From: Verrucomicrobiaceae bacterium
GTDB lineage: Bacteria; Verrucomicrobiota; Verrucomicrobiia; Verrucomicrobiales; Verrucomicrobiaceae
Reading direction: 5' to 3'
Assembly: GCA_021151605.1 (NCBI GenBank)
Contig: JAGKWZ010000007.1
Coordinates: forward strand, 1 to 64,000
Length of the DNA: 64,000 bases
The notes below the pieces were generated by a model. That model did not search any database. It was not told the DNA's origin and saw nothing but the letters and a program-made list of their open reading frames with translations. How positions within the stretch are numbered: the stretch's first letter is position 1; the number at the start of each line of letters is the position of its first letter. The position numbers and the translations under genes are program-made. This document shows positions 7,626-22,600 of this stretch, piece by piece.

Positions 7626-10600
7626 ATGAAGCTTAAACGAGTCTTGGTGTCCCAGACTGCTCTGGGCCTATTCTTCCTGTGCCTTTTGGGAGGTACAATA
7701 CCTACTGTGCCAGCGATTGCCCAAAGCACGATTGATGGGTCCTGGCGTGTGGATGGCGGTGGCTCATGGGGAACGCTGACCAACTGGTCCTATACCCAGT
7801 CCATGAGACCCGCTGTGATCACGGCGTCCCTTAATGGGGCATCAGTGATTACTGTGATCCGCACACTGGACAAGATCACTGCGATCGATGTGGTCAGTGG
7901 TGGTTCTGGATACACGACTGCTCCATCGGTGATCATCCCTGATCCGGGGGCCAACGGGTATCCAGCCCGTGCCAAGGCAAACATTAGCGGTGGTCAGATC
8001 ACAAGTTTTACAATTCTCGATCAAGGAGCCGGTTACACCACCACGCCCGCCGTGACGATTACACGTGAGGTCTCAGGGCTGCTAGTCACGGATGCAGGCT
8101 CGGGTTATGCCAAGGTTCCAGCGATCGCCTTCAATGGTGGAGGAGCCTATACTTCCCCTCCCACGGTGGTTTTCCGCGGCGGCTTAGGTGGTGGTGCCAC
8201 AGCCACAGCCACGGTGGCCTCGGACACCGGGTCGAACCGTGTGACAGCCATCAACGTCACGAATGGCGGAAGTGGTTACTCCGTGGACAAACCACCAACG
8301 GTCGCCATCCTTTCTTTTTCGGGTGGAAGTGGTGCGACAGCCACTGCGACGGTGAATGCTAGTGGTGTTCTTACAGGTTTCACGATCACCAACAAAGGCT
8401 CAGGCTATAGCATCGCGAACCCACCTCTGATCCTTATCGTCAGCCCCGACCCAGTAGATCTGGCAACGGCTACGGCGATCGAGCAGGATGGCCGCATTAT
8501 TGATGTTGAAATCAACAACCCTGGTTCAGGCTATACCGCCACCCCCAAAGTTATCTTTTCCGGTGGCGGCGCTGTAGGGAATGCAGCCACCTATGCTGAT
8601 GCGGTCATTAGCAATGGAAGTGTGAGCCAAGTGAATATGTCGGTACCAGTAGATGTGCCGCCGGGCGGCACATTAAATCCGGTGGCTACAGCCAGCCTTT
8701 CCCAATCAGGTTCGGTATCTGCGGTGAATCTGACAAATCCCGGGCGTGGTTTTACGAGCGTTCCAACAGTGGTTGTGGGTGCACCTTTGATCCGCAATGC
8801 CACAGCGACTTCTGAGCGCACTGGCAATGTGGTCACGCAGGTGAACGTACAAAACCCCGGAGCAGGGTATATTGCCGCCCCAGCAGTAACGTTTGGAACG
8901 ACCGGCTGGCAGGGATATACAACCGCGCCACGTGTTAGATTTGTCAGCAACGGCGTAACTGGAGCCGTGGCTTCAGCGACTCGTAATGCAACGTCTGAAG
9001 CCATTACTGCGCTAACCATCCAGGATGGCGGTGCTGGCTATACTGTCGCACCCACGGTTACCATCGTTGGGGGAAATGGGGCTGGTGCTGCAGCGACAGC
9101 TGTTGTCACCAACGGCGTGGTGACAGCTATCAACGTCACCAATGGTGGCTCTGATTATGGAGTGGCTCCGACCTTGATTTTTTCCGGTGGTGGGGGCTCT
9201 GGGGCTGCGGGCACGGTAAACATCAACGATAACAAAAAGGTTTCTTCCATAACGATCACCAATGGAGGGAGTGGCTACACCTCTGCGCCCAGCATCCAAA
9301 TTTTGCCAGGAAACGTGAGCAATCCTGCCACGGCGACTGCTGTCATCGCCACGAGCGGAGTCAATGCAGGTCGTGTGACTGGACTTACCATTGTGAGTGG
9401 AGGTTCTGGCTACAAAAGTACTCCGCAGGTGTTGTTTACCTCCAATGGGGTGACCTATGGCACGGCCACGGCGGCAATTTCTGCTGGAAGGCTCTCAGCG
9501 CTGACCTTGACCCACCCTGGGAGCGGCTACTCCACAGCTCCGACGCTGAACTTTAGTGGTGGGCTCGCAAGTAATGGAACTCAGGCGACAGCCACGGCAA
9601 CGGTGGCTAGCGGCAAGATCAGGGATGCACTGGTGATCAATACAAGAGGTGGAGCTGATCCAGCCGCAGCCACAGCGGTAGTAGCTTCTGATGGCACGAT
9701 TAGCGCTGTGACAGTGACAAGTGGCGGCAATGGCTATATCGCCGACCCAACGGTGTCCATCGCAGCTCCGACAGGAATCGCCACTCCAGTGACATTGGGG
9801 CCTGGAGGAGTTGGTTCCTTTGTTCAGTTCAACCGAGACATTACGGGCAACCGAACCATCACCATGGATTCTGCCCGCACCGTGGGCTCCCTCTCGATCG
9901 GTGATACGGGCGGAGAGGATTACACCATCGACGATGGCACTGGAGGCATCAACAATACGCTGGCCTTTAGCATGGGTATTGCGGGGGCTGGGAAATCCTT
10001 TCTCAATAAAATACAAGGAGACCAGGATGTGATCAATGCACCCATCACTCTGGCAGATGAGCTAAATCTCCGTGTGAATACCGGACGACTCACCGTGACA
10101 GGAGGTTTCACCGGACCTGGGGCTCTGGTTACCAGCGGTAACAGCGTGTTGACTGTGACCGGAAGTGCTCCTGCAGGAAACAAAGTAGATCTCTGGCTAC
10201 AGCACCGCGGTTTTGGAAACACTAACGCACAGATCGAGCTGGGTGCGTCTGGCGGACCTTCCTTTAAGAACGTTTTGCTTGGAAATGCCAGTGCAGGCAC
10301 GGGTGGCTTTGCCGTCCTGCAGTTGCTTGAGAATCGTGGTAGTGCTTTAGCGGACCGTTCGCCTTTCCTCGACCAGATCAGTGATACTGGCACCATTACT
10401 GTGGATGCAGTGACGAATCGCTGGGGTTACTTCAAACTCATGGGTGGCAGCGAAACGATCGGCAATTTGATTGATGTCGGCAACGCTCTGGTCCTCGAGA
10501 ACATGGAAGGTGAAACGATCAACACCAATGCCGTCCTGACCTTGGGGGGCAACAATCTCGACTCCTTTATCGGTGGGTTTGCTCGTAACCGTTCTGGTGG

Positions 10601-13600
10601 CAGCGGTACAGGTACTCTCGGAATCACCAAAAACGGCACTGGTACACTGACGCTTCAGGGTGCCAATATGATTTACACCGGCCTGACAACCCTGAATCAG
10701 GGGCGTCTGGAGTTAGTGAATACGTCTGCATGGGCCAGTCGCATTGTCGCAGCTACAGGAACCCGAATCGATCTCACAACGACGAGCGGAGTTTCCGTCA
10801 ATTTTGACGATGAAATTCTCGGTGATGCACAGTTATTTAAAAATGGCCTGGGGGCCTTAAGTTTCGGCAGCGGAAGGCTTCAGTTGGACAACCTGTCCAT
10901 GACCCTGGGAACGACAAGTTTCCGTCCCGGAGCTTCCACACTCCGAGGCGGCGAAAATGTGATCCAAAACACTTTCACCATACGAGGTGACGGCGGCCAG
11001 AACAAAAGCGTGCTTCTTAGTGCTTCCCTTTCCATCGGTGCTCTTGAGGCAGAAGGGCGTTTTGACCAAACAGGTTCTGTTTTTTCCATTCAAGGCGAGC
11101 AGTTGAACTTGAACAACCGAGGCTACGCAAGTGAGGCTGTTCTGGAGTCCAGAGGACCTGCCAGCTTCACGAACATGGTGGTCAGCCTGAATTCGCGAAT
11201 CCTATCTACGGACCGGACGGTACAAAACGCGGCAACGAACTCGGTCTTCCTCACGCTGACTGATGCTAACAACCTAGTCATCGGGTCTATCCTGACTTTG
11301 AGGTCTGGCACCCCGGGGGATGCGACGAAAAAAGTGACACCAGACACCAGGATCGTGGCGGTGAATTTGGCGACACGCACCGTAGAATTGAGCAAGCCTA
11401 CCACTTTGGCTGCAGGTACACCCATCACCTTTACCTACACCAGCGACACCGACGGTGCTATTCGTGGCGAGTCTGTGAACTTCGCGGATGTTGTTTATGA
11501 TGGGCGCAAATTTGTAGCCGTTTCGGAAAAGGGCACGATCCATACCTCAGTGAACGGCACGATCTGGGATCTCGTTTACACTGATCCTGCGGAGCTTCCT
11601 TTGTACAGTCTGACATGGACAGGTGAACGTTATGTGGCGGTGGGTGACTTGGGCCGTGTTCTCACCTCCACTGATGGGGGAAACACTTGGACTCTCCAAA
11701 GCAGCGCATTGGTGAACACCTTGCGCGACATCACTGAAACCTCCGTTCCATTCACCGGGAACTTGGTAACAGGATCGACCAGTGTGACCAATGTGACCAA
11801 CGGACTCAGCTTCCTACCTGGTATGCCAGTTATTGGAAATGCTACGCCTCCTGATGGACGCATTGTTTCCACGACGGTTGCTTCATTCACGGTTGTCCTG
11901 GACAACCCTGCTTTGGCGACGGCTACTGATGTGAACTTCGGCTATTTCCGTGGCAACACCACCGCGAACAGCGCTACGGTGACCAACGTTCGCACCTCAC
12001 AGACGCTCGCTGGGGGCATCGCGATCAGTGGCACTGGGATTCCTAATGGTGCGACTATCCTGTCTACTGATGGGCCAAACAATCGCATCACCCTCAGCCA
12101 AAATGCTAATACCAGCCTAGCTGGTGTGGATTTGTTCACGGTGACTGGAAACACAATCATCAATTCTGCCCAGATCACCAATCTCTCCAACACTGCTGGT
12201 TTAGTCGTCGGCATGGTGCTCAAAGGCGCAGGTATTCCTAGTGGAGCTCGGATCACCGCTATCAATCCTGGCGCGGCAACCCTCACTTTATCTGTGCCCA
12301 TTCCTGCCACCCGCACAGCTGTGCCCTTGAGCGTCTTCACTGGACGTGTGGTGAATGGTAGCGCTGTGGTGGAGGATGTGACTAACATTGGCGCTTACAG
12401 CCAAGGCATGGCCGCTTTTGGTAGGCTTTTACCTGCGGGAACCGTCGTCCAGTCCAGCACAGCATCTACTTTAACTTTGAGTCAACAGGCCTCCGCCACT
12501 GGAACGGCTCTTGGGATGACAGTGGCCAAAACGCTGATGACAAGGACAGGCAATTTCTCCGCAAGTAGCAATAGTGTAACGGGAGTCTCAAACGTGGCTG
12601 GATTGGTGTCAGGGATGCCCATCTCAGCACCCGGAGTTCTTCCCGCCGGAACGGTGATTCAGACCGTCGGTGCTGGAACCCTTACCTTGAGCAACCAGGC
12701 TATTACCAGCCCGTCGGGGCAGGCATTCCAGGCAGGTTTTGATCTCTTGGTGGTGGGGGATGCTGGACGCATTTTAGCCTCAGCAGGAGGTGGTAGTGAC
12801 ACCTGGGTTCCATTGACTTCTTCTTCTGTCGCTAATTTGAATGCCATTTCATGGAACGGCACCAGGTTTGTGGCAGTTGGGAGCGCCGGCGAGATCCTAC
12901 ATTCCACCTCGGGCCTTGCCTGGACCCACATTACCCCGCCTTTGTCAATTTTGCCAAATGTGATCCTTGGCACTAACACTAGCGGAAGTGCCAGAGAGAT
13001 CATTCTCAATAACCCAGCTAGCGTTACTTCCGCGAATGCCAGCTTTGGTGCACTAAAAGGAAATACCACGGCTGGCAGCGCTACAGTCACCAACGTCAAG
13101 GGCATGGCCTCGTTGCGTGTTGGACTGCAAATTTTCTCCACTAGTGGTTTACAGGCTGGTTCAGTAGTTCGGTCGGTTAACGAGGCTGCCAGCTCCATGG
13201 TGATGTCCTCTCCAGCTACGGCAACTTTGAGTCAGGCTCCAATTCAGACTTTCACCGGTGTTTCAGTGAATGGCTCTAGGTTCATCACTGAAGTGACTGA
13301 TTTTAAAGGATTGATGGTCGGCATGCTCCTGCATGGTACTGCGCTTCCAAGCCCAACGCTCATCACCGAAATCAGTCCAGAGAATAAGCGCATCACCCTG
13401 GCAAGTCCAGCCAACCAAAGCACAAGGGCAGGCTTTGGTGTTATGCGTGGGGATCTAGTAAACGGTAGTGCTACGGTTTCAAATATTCAGATCCTGGGCA
13501 GCATCTCGCCCTTCACCGGGGCGGTGGCGCATCTGACGGCGAGTCGGACAGTGGCGGAATATCCCAGCAGGATCGCCAATGGAGTGACGGTCTCGGCTTA

Positions 13601-16600
13601 TAGCCCCACGGAGAATACGGTCACTCTTTCCTCTCCTTCCATAGGGTCCGGCTATGTGCCGCTCTACACCTTCAGTGGTTCGACAACTAACGGCTCCAAC
13701 CTGATCACAGGTGTCTCAGTCGGCCATTTCGCAGGGTTGTCAGTCGGCCAGTCCATCTATGTAACTGGCACGGCGATTCCACTTAACTTCTTTAGTACTT
13801 TTACAATCACAGCTCTGGACAGTGCTGCTGGGCAGATCACCCTCTCGGCCGCCCCTTTTCTCAATTCGGGATCAGGTGCTTCGGTGGTTCCTCTGGGTGT
13901 TTTTACCGGATTAGTGACATCTGGAGATCCGGTGGTGCGGAACATTAGCAACCGTCTTGGGGAACTCCCACCCACTCTTTATCAGTCAAATTTAATGGAT
14001 GTGGTATGGACGGGCGCACAGTTCATCACCGTCGGTTCTTATGGAGCCATCCTGACATCGTCGGACGGCATTGCCTGGACTCCGAGAGATTCGGCGACAG
14101 GTCGCGATCTGCATTCTGTTGGCATTTCAGGTGCCCAGTTCCTGGCCGCTGGTGAGGATGGGTTAATCCTTAGATCCACCAATGGCACCGCATGGTCGCA
14201 GGCCCGAGAGGCAGATGACTTCAATATTCGTGATTTACGGTACTTGCAGGCCGTTGAGGCGGTCATAACTGCCGGAGGCAAGACACTGGCACTCGGCAAT
14301 GGTGGACTTACCTCTGTGGATGGTTCCACTTGGTCAACCTCAGTAACGGATAATTTCAGTGGTAGTAAAAACTCAATGATCATCGCTGGCCGCCCTGGAC
14401 TGTCGGGCATCGTGATTCGCAATGAAGTCACCACATCTCCGACGACAGACCCAGTCAACGGCCCCCTGACCAATCGCAATAATGCCAACCGAATTGATGA
14501 TGCGATGACTCTTGAGTCAAAAGGTGGCAATTTTGAGTTCCAAAATAATGGGGCGAGTGCCGTCTTTTCAGAAACCATCAACAAACTGCTGCTCAAGCAA
14601 GGTCAGCTCCAGATCGTCACCTCAAGTGCTGGGACAGGTGGCACAAGTACCCTCACGTTTGGTTCTTTGGAAGCACAGCTAGGGGCTTCTGTGCAATTCT
14701 TTGGACGAGATGGTGGAGGGGCATCAGCACCAGGTATTATCGGGGAGGGGGCTACACCCTCTCGCAACCGCATTTTCTTCACCCAAGCGCCTACCCTGGA
14801 TGATGGAATTATCGGTGGCTGGGCCTCTATCGACAACGAATGGGCGACGTATGGCACTAATGGCGTCACTCGCCTGGACCCGAACACAGGCTATGATACC
14901 GGTGACCAGACTGGCTGGATTGCCTCGGACAATGTCAAAATGCAAGCAGGACGCACGCTGAATGCCCCACGTGTCATCAACTCCCTCAATCTGGTGGGAC
15001 AGACGCTCACTATGAATGCCCAGCGGCTAAGCATCGAGTCGGGCGGTATCTTGGTGACAGGCACATCGACAATTAACTCAACTGGTGGCGTGCTATCCGT
15101 TGGAACAGGAAAATCTGATCCTGCAATACTGAACATAATCGCGCCTGCCCAATTGACGATTAATGCTCCGATTGATGATTTCAGGGTTTCAGGAGCACTG
15201 CTAGCGGTTACCGCAACTTCGGGGTCATCGACTTTGACCATGACCAGTCTCAATGCCACGGGAATGCTCCCAGGGATGGAAATTTTTGGGTCCGGCATTC
15301 CAGACGGAACACGCATCGTAAGCATTGCGGCCATCCCTGGAGGTAGCAATTCACTCATCACTCTCAGTCAGCCGACTTCAACATCCATTCCTACATCCAC
15401 AACGATCGTGGTTACTGGTGGTTCTGTTGGATTGAGCAAGTCTGGAGGAAGCCTGCTGATTCTTAATGGAACCAGCTCTTACACCGGGAAAACTTACCTG
15501 AATAATGGCGCCCTTCGTATTACGAATTTCGGTGCTCTCGGAGCCGACCCAACGTCCTTCACGCAAGACCATCTCCAAATCAATGGTGGCACCCTGCAAA
15601 TCAGCCACATCACTACAGGATCGACACCGCTGCCTGATCATAATGTGAATTTGAATGAAGGTCTTCGTGGACTGACGGTCGGCATATCGGGCGGCCGCAT
15701 TGAGGTGGGGACGGCGAACCCGGACAACGACAACAGCACCCCCGCGAATGCCATACCTGAAGTCAATCTCACCATTACTAACCCGATTAATGCGCTTGGG
15801 GTGCTCGAATTAGCAGTCAGGGCAAACACTAGTCTCGGACAAGCAAACAGCATCACACTTGGATCACCAACGAGCACCAACATCTACCGTGCTGGTATCA
15901 AAACCGAAGCTCAGTTCGAAGGAAATATAACGATCCGAGGGAACAATACCATTGGAGGTATCTTTAGTGAAGGCGGAAGGCTGACCATTGAGGGCAACAA
16001 TGATTTTACCGCTCCTATCCGCTCGCTAACAGGTGACATCACCATTAGCGGGACGAACACTTGGAGAGGAGGGAATGTTTTCCCTGAAGCTTTGGATTTC
16101 CGTGCGGGTGTGCTGAAACTTACGACCCAAACTGCCCTTGGCACCGGTGGTTTGAATCTGGGTATGGGAGACGGCTCGATCTTCAGCCTCGCTGGGCTCA
16201 GTCAGACGATCCGAACATTCACCAGCACCGCCTCAACGGAGATAAATAATGATGGTGCTCCCGATAATTTCGTGGGTTCTACGGACATCATTTTCGACAT
16301 TGAGCGCAACCAAACTTACAATGGCCTTATCAAGGATGGCGAATCTATCAGCGGAACCGAAGTCACACCTCTCAGACTCGTCAAAACAGGGCCAGGAACT
16401 TTGACATTGAGCAATTCCGAGAGTGATTTTTCAGCTGGCGTCGAAATTCGTCAAGGTGCCTTAAATGTCACTACCATCGGACAGACATTTAATAATACCG
16501 CTCTTGGGCGGGTCGATTTCGATGATCCAGCATTACTGATTATCGATAAGTCTGTTCTCTCTTTCACGCCTACCTTTGCCCAGTCGATGAATCGATCCTT

Positions 16601-19600
16601 CACGATGGGAGCAGGACCTGCCGGAGCAACTTTGGTGGCCAACGGTGCTACACAGTCAGCAACAGTGACTCTTGGTGTGGAACTTCGTAACGTTATAAGT
16701 GGTTCGACTCAGATCACCACACCTATTGCCTTCAAAGATAATGGATCGCGCACGCTAACACTTTCCGGCACTGGCCGCGGAGACAATCTCCTACTGCTTG
16801 AACTCGGAGACAAAGGTCCAGGCGAAGTTTCTGGACTCTTTAAGACGGGCTCGGGGAACTGGGTGCTAGGCAAGTCCAACGCCTATTCAGGAATCACGAC
16901 GATTCAGGAGGGAAATCTCGTTGTCACCAGAAATGATGCGCTCGGCACCGTGGGTGTATCTACTTCTGTTGATCAAACCTCAGACACGTTTTCCGGAAAT
17001 CTGCCGAACGGAACCCCAGTGAACTTCCCGTTGTTTGCAGCTACGACACTCCCGGGCGGTGTTGCGGCTGACACTCAATATTATGTCGTCGGTTCCACCG
17101 GTACGACCTTCCAGATTGCTGCCACACCGGGGGGCGCTCCTCTGACGATCACTAGCAACGGCTCCGGCGTGCAAGTAGTTTCTCGTATCGACTCGTTCCG
17201 GTCCACGGTGTTCGACGATGCTACAGATGTATTTACCGGCATCCTGCCGAATGGGGCACCAGTAACGTTCAACACCAAATTCGTGACGGGAGTGGCTTCT
17301 CCCATCGCCCCGGAAGGCATGTTAACGAACTCGGTCTATTACGTGGTCGATTCAAACAATGGCACTTTCAGGGTCTCCCTGACACCCGGTGGTCCCGCTG
17401 TAAACTTTACCAGTATAGGCACACCTGGCGCCCTTTATTACACCACCAGCGCGGCCAGTAATGCCTCTGGCGGAGTGAATTTAACCGGTGGATCGCTAGA
17501 CCTAAGAAACATTGATTATCTCACCCCTGAAACGTTGTATCTTCAAGGTGGCGTTATAACTGTGCCTAATGACAGCGTTTCTTCATGGGCGGGGGATGTG
17601 TGGGCAAATGCCAACTCAAGGATCAACATCGGACTTGGTGGGCAGCTCACTCTCCATGGTAATTTGCTAGGCACGCGGTCTATCAACCAAGAAGGTGAAG
17701 GCACACTGGTTATGGTTGGAGAGATGCTTGCGCCATTGACGAATTTAGAAAACTCCTCACGTGAGTATGCCGTCCGAGCTGGGACACTTGTTCTAGATTA
17801 CTCGACCAACAACGCATCCAAACTTATCGACAATGCCAATCTGCGTCTGGGGGGAACCCGTCGAGGTGGTTCTGTGGTTCTTTCTGGAGGAAACCATGAG
17901 GAAATCATCGGGCAGTTGGTGCTCGAAGCAGGGGCCAGCAGCATTTATCGCAATAGCGGGACAAGCACGATCAGCCTAAACAATATATTCCGCAATACTG
18001 GCAGCTCGCTCTACCTAGATGGTGGACGCATCGCCAAAACTGACAACACGAACAACAACGGCATCCTTGGAGCCTGGGCCATCATCCGCGACTCCATTAC
18101 CGATCCTTTCTGGGTGATCCCACGCACAAGCAGCTTCAATTACCAGGTTAAAGAAGAATCTGGCTCTGACTTCATCCTCACACCTGAGCGTCATGTTATC
18201 ACTCGTAGGATGGTTGTAACATTTGCCACCACTGGCTCCCTTCCAGGTGGCCTTAACGCAGGCACTGCTTATTATGTTATTCAGAGCGGAATCGACGGAG
18301 GTTCACCGCGCGATATTGCCGTGAACGATCTGTCGTCGTTGGAAGTTGGAATGTTTGTGACGGGGCCTGGCATTCTTGGTAATACCCAAGTCTCGTCTTT
18401 GTTGCCAGATGCAAATATCATCACACTTAGCCAAACACACAGTGATTCAGGGGCAGCGGGGGACTTCGCTTTCTTCAAGCGAGTGGATAGACAGGGTGTG
18501 TTTGGTGGGGCTTCTACTGAGATAACGGTATTCGATATTTCTTCGTTAGCTGTGGGCTGGGCAGTCACTGGTGCTGGAATTGCTGACAACACGAAAATTT
18601 CCTCTATTTCAGGAAATGTAATCACACTCGATAAGGTGCATAGCGGTACAGGTGGCGGTAACTTCAGCTTCACAAACCCGGAATCATCATGGGTGGTGCG
18701 CTCTGGTACTCAGGCTAAGCGTGGCAGGTTTAAGGTTTCTGCAACGCTTGATGGCCCTGCGGTGAACATCACCAGTGTGGGTAGTGGTCAACTTTCTATC
18801 AATGCGCAGCTTGGCTTCACTGCTGATGCCAAGACGGACCGTCTGACTTTGGGGGGAGGGCATGGCTTGGCTGATGGCGTGCGCGTGCGTGTTTCGTCCT
18901 ATGGGCAGTTGCCTATCGGCTTGCTTCCCGACACGGACTATTTTGTGGCGGATTCGGATGGGCAAAGCATCCGGCTTAGCAACGCCATCAATGGAACTCC
19001 AATTAGTTTTGCAACAAATGGTTCAGGGGCTCATGTCATCGAAACTCAGGGGACGGAAAAGCGTGTTGGACCGTCCACCATCGTGTTCAAAATGGAGCCC
19101 GACTTCGCCACTGCTTCCGAAGGTAATGGTCGGGTACGAGTGGCCATCGTCAATGTCGGCGGCAGTGGACCTATTACTTCCACACTTACCGGCCAGGGTA
19201 CTACCGTCGATCCCTATGTTTACACGCTTTACACCACGGGAACAGCCAACTCTAACCAAGAGATCGCTAACTTTGTAGCGGTTGATAAAATTGGGCTGGT
19301 GACAATCAAGGATATCTTTAGCGTGACTGTACCTAATCAGGCCAGTGACCAGATTTTCACACTCTTTTCAACCATGCCAGACCCTGGCAACTACGGTGCA
19401 CCCACCTTCCTCTCAAATGGCAGCTTTGACAATGGCAGTGCTGAATTGGGCTGGGCTCGCAATGCTGGCGTCCCTGGAAATGCGACTACCACTGCTGATG
19501 GCTTTATCATGCCACTAGCATCCTATGGCTCCTGGGCTGCAAACAACAATGCAGAGATGTCTGGAGACCTCTCGTTGAATATTCTTCGTAACACCTTCTC

Positions 19601-22600
19601 CCTGCGGTTTGCCAGCCAATTGCCCTCGACGGTTTCGCTGAACAGCACGAGCGGGATCTACGCGATCCGAACTGGCGGAATCCTTGTTTCACCCACTGTC
19701 GGGGCTAATGATTCAACGCTGAGTGGCAATGGCCGGTTGACCACGGAAAATCAGGGGAATCTGCAAAATCTCATGCTGCACCAGAACAACCAGTTGGGTG
19801 ATTTGGTCATCAGCAATCGAATCACGAATAGATTGCCGGTAACACGTTCTGGACGCCTGACCGGCCAGAGCCGCCGTCATCTGACCATGCCGCAGGGCAT
19901 CACGACTTCTCAGGTCGCCGTCAACTGGTCGCTTCCGATTACAACTGGAGTCAATACAGGAATTGCCGCAAACACAAGGGTCGAAAGCTTCCAGTATGGT
20001 CGGTTAATCGTGCTTAGTGCCGATCATGACGGAGTTCTGCGCAATCAGAACTATATCTTTGCAAGTCCTGGAATTGTTGCGGTTAATGCCGATGAACCAC
20101 TTGCTTCCACTCATCCTGCACGCAGCCAAATTTCCGGTCTCAGCACGACTGCAGACCTCCTGATTGGGATGGAAGTTTCGGGCACTGGAATCGCAGCGGG
20201 GACTCTGATTGCAGAAATCGTTAATGCTGACACAGTCAGGCTGAACCAGAATACTGATGGCGTCTATCGTGCGGCGACTTTCACTTTCACAGAAGGCACA
20301 ACGATCATCAACAGACTTGCGCTGGTCAACGATCCGAATCGGTTCCTTATCACTGGGCTGACTTCGACGGCGAACCTCAGCATCGGAATGAATGTCTCTG
20401 GGCCGGGGATTTCCTCTGGGACGACCATTGAAGAGGTTTCCGCCTCGCCTCCGTACGTGCGTTTAAGCAAGATTCACGATGGCACGCACAGAATTGGTGC
20501 CAGCTTTACCTTCACCGGTGGCGCATTGCCACCCGAAGGCGTCACTATGGCGGCAACCCTTCCTGTGACCCTGGCATTCCCGGGATCATCCAATGATCCG
20601 AACCGCCGAATTCTTGACGGCGTTAGCTCGGTTCAGGGACTGCTAGCCGGAATAACTGTGACAGGAACGGGCTTACCGGCTGGTACTGCCGTAGATTTTG
20701 TCATCGATAACCACACGGTTTATCTCACTCAGAATCATGACGGGGTGTTTCGGCGTGGCAACTACACCTTTGCAGGCGTTGGCCTGCCATCTGGCGGTGC
20801 AGTGAGAGTTGCAAGCGTGCCAGATGCCTACCGCCGGCGGGTGATGGGCATCGTGATCCCTGCCTCTGGTCCCACGCCAAGTTCCGTGTCATGCACGGAT
20901 CTCTATCTCGGAATGCCGATCTCCGGTCCAGGCATTCCATTTGGGAGCACCATCACCAATATCTTTAATGAGAGCGACATTGAAGTCAGCACCAATCATT
21001 TCTTCACAAGTGAAAGTACGACACTAGTCTTCACCCCCACGATTGGGGTGGAGAAGCTAGGTGCGGGGATGGCGGCTCTCACTGGTGCCAGCGACTACAC
21101 AGGTGTCACCTTCATCGCTGATGGCACACTGCGTATTGGCCAACTGACGGATGGTGGTGTGGCCGGTGGTCTAGGTGCCTCATCGGGTGCTGCTGGAAAT
21201 TTGGTCTTCAATGGCGGAGCACTTCAGTTCGTGGGCGAAAATAGCCAGACGAACCGTGGATTCACTGTGGCCGAGTTTGCCACACTTAACATTGGCCACG
21301 AGCGCACGGTAGCGACCTTCTCCGGCTCAATCGCTTCAGGGCTGGACCGGCTCCAGAAGGATGGTCCAGGAACCCTTCGGCTAACTGGCAACGCCAATCT
21401 TGGTGCGATGCGCCTGGATCAAGGTCGTCTGCTTCTAGACACGGTGGATACTAACCCAACTCCGGGAACATTCTCTCCTTCCAACTTCTCCCAGAGTAAT
21501 CTGACGAGCCTCATCCTTGGCGGTGGCGTCTTGGAAGTTAGAGGCGCACTTGAGGGCAATGTGAATCAAAATTTTGGAGCCCAGCTCGTTGTGGATGCAG
21601 GAGCTACCACGGTGAAAGTGACCAGTGTGGAAGGTTATGATCCCAATAACCTACTGGCACTGCCACCCTTCCGAAGCGCCGCACTGACCATGATGGGGCA
21701 GGAAGAGCTGACGGCCGTGCAGCGTTACGCTGGCGGCTCCGTTCACTTCTATGAGAACCCTGAAGGAAAAGATTCTGGTGCAGCAAATATCTTCCTCCTG
21801 CTACCACAGGAAGACCGCCAGAGGCTTATCCCTTGGGCTACTTACCAAACCTCTATAGATACAAATCGCCCAGGCGTAAACCACTTCGCCTCTGTGGAGA
21901 GCAATACTGGCGCTATCATTTCGGCGGACACTGCCAGTCTTTATGACTTGGGGCCTAAATTTGTTGATCCCGTCAATTGGGAGGCTACCCGAAGTTTTGC
22001 CAGAACATTAAATGTCTCTGAGGGGGCTTCGGATTCTAATGGTGTACCACTTGCTCTGAACGGTTCGGTAACCGCTAACCGCTATGCCAATATCCTGCGA
22101 TATACCACTACTACGGATGGAACTGTGAATATTGATGCTGGCAAAACACTGGAACTCGTAGGTGGTGCCATTCTCGCTGCCACTAGCGTTTATCAGGGGC
22201 AGAAGGTCATTGCTGGCCCCGGTAATCTGACCGGGGGCGTTCGCAATGAAACCAACAATGACTTCATCATGCATAATTACAATGCAGCGGCCCCCTTCAC
22301 GATCAGCGCTAATATTGTAGACCGTACTATTCAGTCAGTAAGCACATCAGGTGCCAGCGGAAAGGGAACTCTGAAGGCTGGTGAAGCCCAAATCCAGATC
22401 ACAAGCTCCGCTTTGACAGGAGATTTCTATGTCCATGTGCGGGCGGGGATGTTCGTTTCTGGCCCTGGTATTCAAGCTGGAACTGTGGTCACCGCAGTAG
22501 AGAGAAGCTTCGGTCGACTCCTTCTCAGCCTGCCAGCACTGAGTAATCAATCTAACCAGATTTACACCTTTACAGAAACCACAAATTTCATTCAGACGGG

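Noticed and set aside
7880..9780. CRISPR-like or DNA-level tandem repeat
   Set aside because: Periodicity exists only at protein level; units are diverged at DNA level and lie inside an intact frame.
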